Notes under the pieces: model-generated
Seen by the model: only the letters and a program-made list of their open reading frames with translations
The model's database searches: none
What the model was told of the DNA's origin: nothing
NCBI GenBank assembly: GCA_013398295.1
Contig: VZSF01009937.1
Location: 1 to 64,000, forward strand
Origin: Chionis minor
Taxonomy: Eukaryota; Chordata; Aves; Charadriiformes; Chionididae
DNA length: 64,000 bases
Reading direction: 5' to 3'
Shown here: piece by piece, positions 62,301 to 64,000 of the stretch
How positions within the stretch are numbered: position 1 is the stretch's first letter
How the letters are laid out: each line of letters opens with the position of its first letter
Translations under genes and position numbers: made by a program

Positions 62301-63241
62301 CTAGAAGATGGGTGTTGAAGGCATCTCTGCAGCCCGGGCAGGGGCTGGGGTCTAATCCAGTCCTTTCTGGCAGCAGCAGGTCCTTGCGCAGCCGAGATCT
62401 GATCTGGAACCAGCCAGCTCTTCAGTTCAGACTCGTAGGTAGTGTCACCACACAGCAGAAAATGAATTTTACTACTATGCAAGGTTTGACAAGGCATCTT
62501 TAGAGAACATGGAGATTTTATCTAAATCCTTACCTGAGCAGGTTCCCTTAGTAGAAGCCTTTCAAGTAACAAACAACAACCTAAACCTCTGTAGCAACTC
62601 CCATCCTATGGTGCAAGGCATCTGCCTGGCAGATATCCTGCTAGGACAAAAATTAAGCACTGCGACGTCCTGCCTCAGCCACCTCTTGGTGCCCCATCCA
62701 ATCTGTGATACGGAAGCTCAGCCTGTTCTCTTTCTCACCAGAGCATGGTGGGGTATATACATTAATTGCAAGAAACACAGACATGATAATAGGGGACGAG
62801 AGAGCCCAAGAAAGTCTGAATTCATACAATTCAGTTGTAAATGCATCCAAGAAATTTCCATGTCTTCACCACTGCTATGGACTTCTAGGCGAATGCAAAT
62901 TCTCCATTTATTAAATCTAGATATATTATGTATAATATTGCCTCAGTATTTTTCACTTACCTAAATCCCCCAATGTATATATTACTAAGAATGTTAATTA
63001 TAGTGAGAATGGTTTTAGAGCAAGAAGAAATTACCTGACAACACTGAAAACGGGAATGCTCTGTGTGCTATAAAACTTGGGAACTATACTTCAGGGTGTG
63101 AATATTTCCATAAGAAAGCAATTACATTGATGAAAGCTGACCAGTAAAATAGCCTGAATAATTTGTGTATGTGCACAGAAGGGAGTTCAGAGATAGCTGA
63201 CTGGAACAGGAATGAACATTATTATAGGAAGCAATTAGAAA
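59341..63241. other. Gene-free DNA
   Basis: No gene is recognised. The frame 62509-62964 (151 codons, plus) has no known domain. An AT-rich block at 61010-61200 is listed separately. Confidence 0.5.
61010..61200. promoter_or_regulatory. Candidate AT-rich regulatory segment
   Basis: Cores such as GACTAATTGAAAC, GGGGCAATCACAATAAATG and ATATTAGCTGTGCGG occur in unique sequence. This resembles a conserved non-coding element; not verifiable here. Confidence 0.22.
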
Positions 63242-63260
63242 TTTTTTTTTTTTTTTTTTT
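63242..63260. repeat. Poly(T) tract
   Basis: Nineteen consecutive T residues followed by AAAGAGC. Simple homopolymer without an associated element. Confidence 0.9.
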
Positions 63261-63983
63261 AAAGAGCTTGATGCTGAGCTACAGACTATTGCTGCTATAA
63301 AGAATGGCCTTGGAGTCCAAGGCTGAGCTTTTTAAAACTATTTGCTATAACAAAAAACCAACAAAAAGACCGGTGGACAAGGCAAAGCGCAGTGTGATAC
63401 CCTTTCTCCTCCCTAACTCTCTTAAGATTTGGCAACATTACAACGCCAATCTATTTCATGACTTGAAAAATAAAGACCAAACAATTTTGTCATCCTGTTT
63501 CTCCCAGGAGACACATACCTCCTGTTTCTTCACTAGATACCAGCGTACCTCAACTCTGCTCATGCAGCTAACAGCAAGACCAGGCACGCATGATCCCCGC
63601 GCAGTGTGCCAAAGGGACAAGCCAAAGTTGCAGAGTGAATAAAGACTGGCTTTTTATCAACGCAGCTTACACAGGAAGTGGCTTGGCATTGTGGAGAGGG
63701 GTATGGGGATAAAATCCTTGTGCCGCCGTGTTAGATTCACCAGAAGGTAACTAATGCTGAAAATAATTACATTTTCATCGCTAGGCTTCTGAAGAAACTC
63801 ACCACTGAGATGGATGCATCCCTGGAGATATTTTCTGCAGGGTTCTGCAGACTTCAGAATGGAGGATTTGTCCAGCTACAACAGGTTCACAGGGGAGAGG
63901 TCTTGTTTAGAAATCCAAGAGCAAGAATTTTATTTCAGCTACATTTTTCTTAAATGATGAAAGACTGGGTTGTTGTGTTTGGT
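63261..63983. other. Gene-free DNA
   Basis: The frame 63304-63642 (112 codons, plus) lies beside the poly(T) and ends near an AATAAAG string, but shows no recognisable domain. No repeat is identified. Confidence 0.45.
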
Positions 63984-63997
63984 TTTTTTTTTTTTTT
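63984..63997. repeat. Poly(T) tract at window end
   Basis: Fourteen T residues end three bases before the window edge. What follows cannot be seen. Confidence 0.85.
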
Positions 63998-64000
63998 AAA

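Noticed and set aside
62509..62964. Plus-strand frame of 151 codons
   Set aside because: No known domain or exon evidence; likely chance opening.

Overview
The window looks like non-coding nuclear DNA from a bird. The clearest evidence is a set of CR1 LINE retrotransposon pieces. They carry the avian-type 3' end with its ATTCTATG-type octamer tail, and decayed reverse transcriptase with the motifs DLCKAFDTV, SGVPQG and FADD. Two much older MIR-like SINE remnants and an old amniote-type CR1 copy fit a sauropsid genome. I cannot name the species, chromosome or neighbouring genes from sequence alone.

I found no convincing protein-coding exon, rRNA, tRNA, CRISPR array, endogenous retrovirus or CpG island. 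The longest open frames (up to about 171 codons) show no recognisable domain and are what random AT-rich DNA produces. The only recognisable protein sequence is broken CR1 pol. The window is therefore best read as intergenic DNA or the inside of a very long intron.

Layout. Positions 1-18 are the 3' tail of a CR1 that lies mostly upstream of the window. From 19 to 7774 the DNA is unique, with a small tandem repeat at 2824. At 7775-9275 two minus-strand CR1 pieces from different subfamilies abut exactly at a single unresolved base (N, 8181). From 9276 to 20887 there is unique DNA with a MIR fossil (about 11418-11566), a possible old CR1 containing a perfect 26-bp palindrome (12024-12049), a near-consensus CTCF site (15127) and AT-rich stretches that resemble conserved enhancers. 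From 20888 to 37137 it is mostly unique DNA with low-complexity tracts and a C-rich block holding the second N (24812). From 37138 to 55377 there are several short perfect inverted repeats, a second MIR fossil (about 41018-41165), a G-quadruplex motif (43095) and an AT-rich segment with a consensus MEF2 site beside a T-box-like dyad (53060-53097). An old minus-strand CR1 fills about 55378-56045, followed by a GC-rich, CpG-poor block to about 56710 and unique DNA to the end.

Nothing here forms an operon, defence system or gene cluster. The points worth checking are the CR1/CR1 junction at an N, the perfect palindromes, the G-quadruplex motifs and the candidate regulatory segments. The regulatory calls are inferences from composition and motifs, because no cross-species alignment was available.
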